Part shown: positions 41,741-43,030 of the stretch, one piece after another
Position numbering within the stretch: the stretch's first letter is position 1
How the letters are laid out: each line of letters starts with the position of its first letter
Assembly: GCA_023375785.1 (NCBI GenBank)
Contig: SZWC01002446.1
Coordinates: 66,129 to 109,158 of the forward strand
Direction of reading: 5' to 3'
DNA from: Penium margaritaceum
Lineage: Eukaryota > Streptophyta > Zygnematophyceae > Desmidiales > Peniaceae
Length of the DNA stretch: 43,030 nt
Position numbers and translations under genes: made by a program
The notes under the pieces: generated by a model
The model's database searches: none
What the model was told of the DNA's origin: nothing
Seen by the model: the letters and a program-made list of their open reading frames with translations, nothing else

Positions 41741-42270
41741 TAGCACCAGTGTGGCAGAGATTGGTGGCGAGGGAGTGTCGGTGTCTATTTGGGAAGTTGA
41801 AAGAGACTGGTCCATCACGAGAGATAAAATGTGCAGGTTTACATAAGAACAAAATTAATAGAAGAACCAAACGAGAAATTATTGTGACTACATTAGGTCA
41901 TGGACTATTTTTTTCTGGAAAAAAGAATTTTAGCCATATGAGTGTGCAAACATTTTAAGTAATTTTGCAAGAATAACTGTAAACCAGGATAACAGATTGT
42001 AAATCTTACAGCTTCTATGTGGAGGCACATGATTTTTTGCCCCACTGACATGTCTATCAAATACATGAAGCAAAGATAAGACAGTTTAATGCATGGATAT
42101 TCATTCAAATTTTTGTTGTAAATGGATTAAGTTATTAACTAAGTGCAATCTTGGAGAAAAATTGTACGGGTAACAAATACACTCATAATACACAATACTC
42201 CCATGCACCATGTCCCCTCCCTCAAGAATAGTGATCACCTCAGATGCGATAGTAACGCATTGGGTGGAAG
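41741..42270. other. Unassigned AT-rich stretch
   Basis: May include more of the LINE endonuclease, but I cannot read a motif. No LTR matching element 2 is present here. Confidence 0.45.
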
Positions 42271-42274
42271 GGAA

Positions 42275-42765
42275 CAAGAAACAAAGTTGTGCACTGAGTG
42301 TGCTCATAGTTTAATTTTGTGTGGCGGATGAGCAAAAAAGAAGGTGTACTAGGACACATGATACAAGATAGCACACTCTATGTACTCTTAGTGTACATTT
42401 ACATGTGATTGGGTGCACTTGCCACATACACTAGCCCCACATTTGGTAGTCCTTTCAATGATTCGGAAAAATGAGACAAAGTAGCGCACTCGGTGTGCTC
42501 TTGGTATACTTTGTATGGTGACTGAGCACCCTTGCCACATACACTAGCCACGCGCACCGAGGTCCATCCAAATAAGGGAATGGTGTGGCCACACAGGGAA
42601 AAAAACATGATGTGTTGAGATGTATGGGACAACGTAGCGCACTAAGTGTCCTTGTAGTGGTTATTTTCATGGTGAGTGAGCGCACTTGCAACATACACTA
42701 GTCCCACGCACTGCGGTCCTTCCTAAGAAGAGAATGGTTTGGCCAAATAGGACAAAACTACACTT
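42275..42765. repeat. Degenerate tandem repeat array (about 80-155 bp units)
   Basis: At least four diverged copies of a unit start near 42279, 42362, 42474 and 42629 (ACAAAGTAGCGCACTCGGTG type), each followed downstream by TGCCACATACACTAGCC or a variant. Spacing is uneven (about 83, 112, 155 bp). It looks like an old satellite-like local expansion. Confidence 0.75.
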
Positions 42766-42953
42766 TCCCATACACACTAGATGCAGATAGGGATGGATGC
42801 AGAGAACTCTCTTTGAACAGAGCACGCTCAAGGTAGACACGGAAAACCATTGTATGAAATGACATTGATTAACCATACCTCAGGTTGAAGGGTGGCATTG
42901 ATACTCTTGAATAGCAGAAGATGAACTTATGGTATAATTTACAAACCCTAAGG

Positions 42954-42954
<1 letters not shown>

Positions 42955-43030
<76 letters not shown>
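42955..43030. repeat. (AC)n microsatellite at the right contig edge
   Basis: 76 bp of uninterrupted AC dinucleotides (38 units) to the last base; the contig probably ends because of it. Confidence 0.97.

Noticed and set aside
42930..42955. AAACCCTAA resembling a plant telomere unit
   Set aside because: A single occurrence next to an (AC)n tract; no tandem array.
1..43030. CRISPR array or prokaryotic operon signals
   Set aside because: No regularly spaced identical repeats with unique spacers; gene content and element types are those of a plant nuclear genome.

Overview
This window looks like an assembled contig from a land-plant nuclear genome. The evidence is a plant-type arginine-rich tandem CCCH zinc-finger (RR-TZF) coding sequence at the left end, Met-tRNA-primed Copia and Ty3/Gypsy LTR retrotransposons, a chromodomain-bearing Gypsy lineage (chromovirus), a TRIM element, MITE-like elements and a decayed LINE. 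Both ends lie in microsatellites ((GAG)n left, (AC)n right), typical of contig breaks. The species cannot be fixed from sequence alone. The old, diverged and nested elements suggest slow turnover of repeats. No intact cellular gene is certain; almost everything recognisable is transposon-derived and broken.

Left part (1-6.9 kb): an RR-TZF reading frame on the minus strand that loses its second zinc finger, then AT-rich non-coding DNA holding a 375-bp PIF/Tourist-like MITE with perfect 32-bp inverted arms. Middle (6.9-18.9 kb): two minus-strand Copia elements. Copia A (about 6.9-12.97 kb) has both LTRs, a PBS, gag and protease remnants. It abuts a truncated 3' LTR of Copia B (12.97-18.86 kb), which keeps traces of gag, protease, integrase, RT and RNase H plus PBS and 5' LTR. 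At 20.39-20.80 kb there is a complete TRIM element: two 161-bp LTRs, a perfect 12-nt Met PBS, a PPT and a CTATG target-site duplication.

Right part (22.8-40.2 kb): one old plus-strand chromovirus (element 2) whose 5' leader was split by insertion of a younger, complete minus-strand relative (element 1, 23768-32855, GGTGG duplication on both sides). Both carry gag with a CCHC knuckle, protease-like region, RT, RNase H, integrase and a C-terminal chromodomain. Because they are related but separately decayed, each serves as an alignment partner for the other. The comparison reveals a perfect 10-bp stem-loop at the gag stop in both copies, three foldback (quasi-palindromic) patches at sites where element 2 differs from element 1, a 583-bp terminal-inverted-repeat insertion in element 2 gag, and premature stops best explained by C-to-T change. 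Element 2 has no visible 3' LTR: it runs into a LINE that is itself missing its 3' half.

Two assembly problems matter to any reader. A 248-bp exact duplication joined by a single N lies in element 1 pol (27911-28407). A 251-N gap in the element 1 5' LTR is flanked by identical 34-bp sequence, so both probably represent false expansion. Long stretches at 3-6.8 kb, 7.9-9.3 kb, 18.9-20.4 kb, 20.8-22.1 kb and 41.7-42.3 kb hold nothing I can assign.
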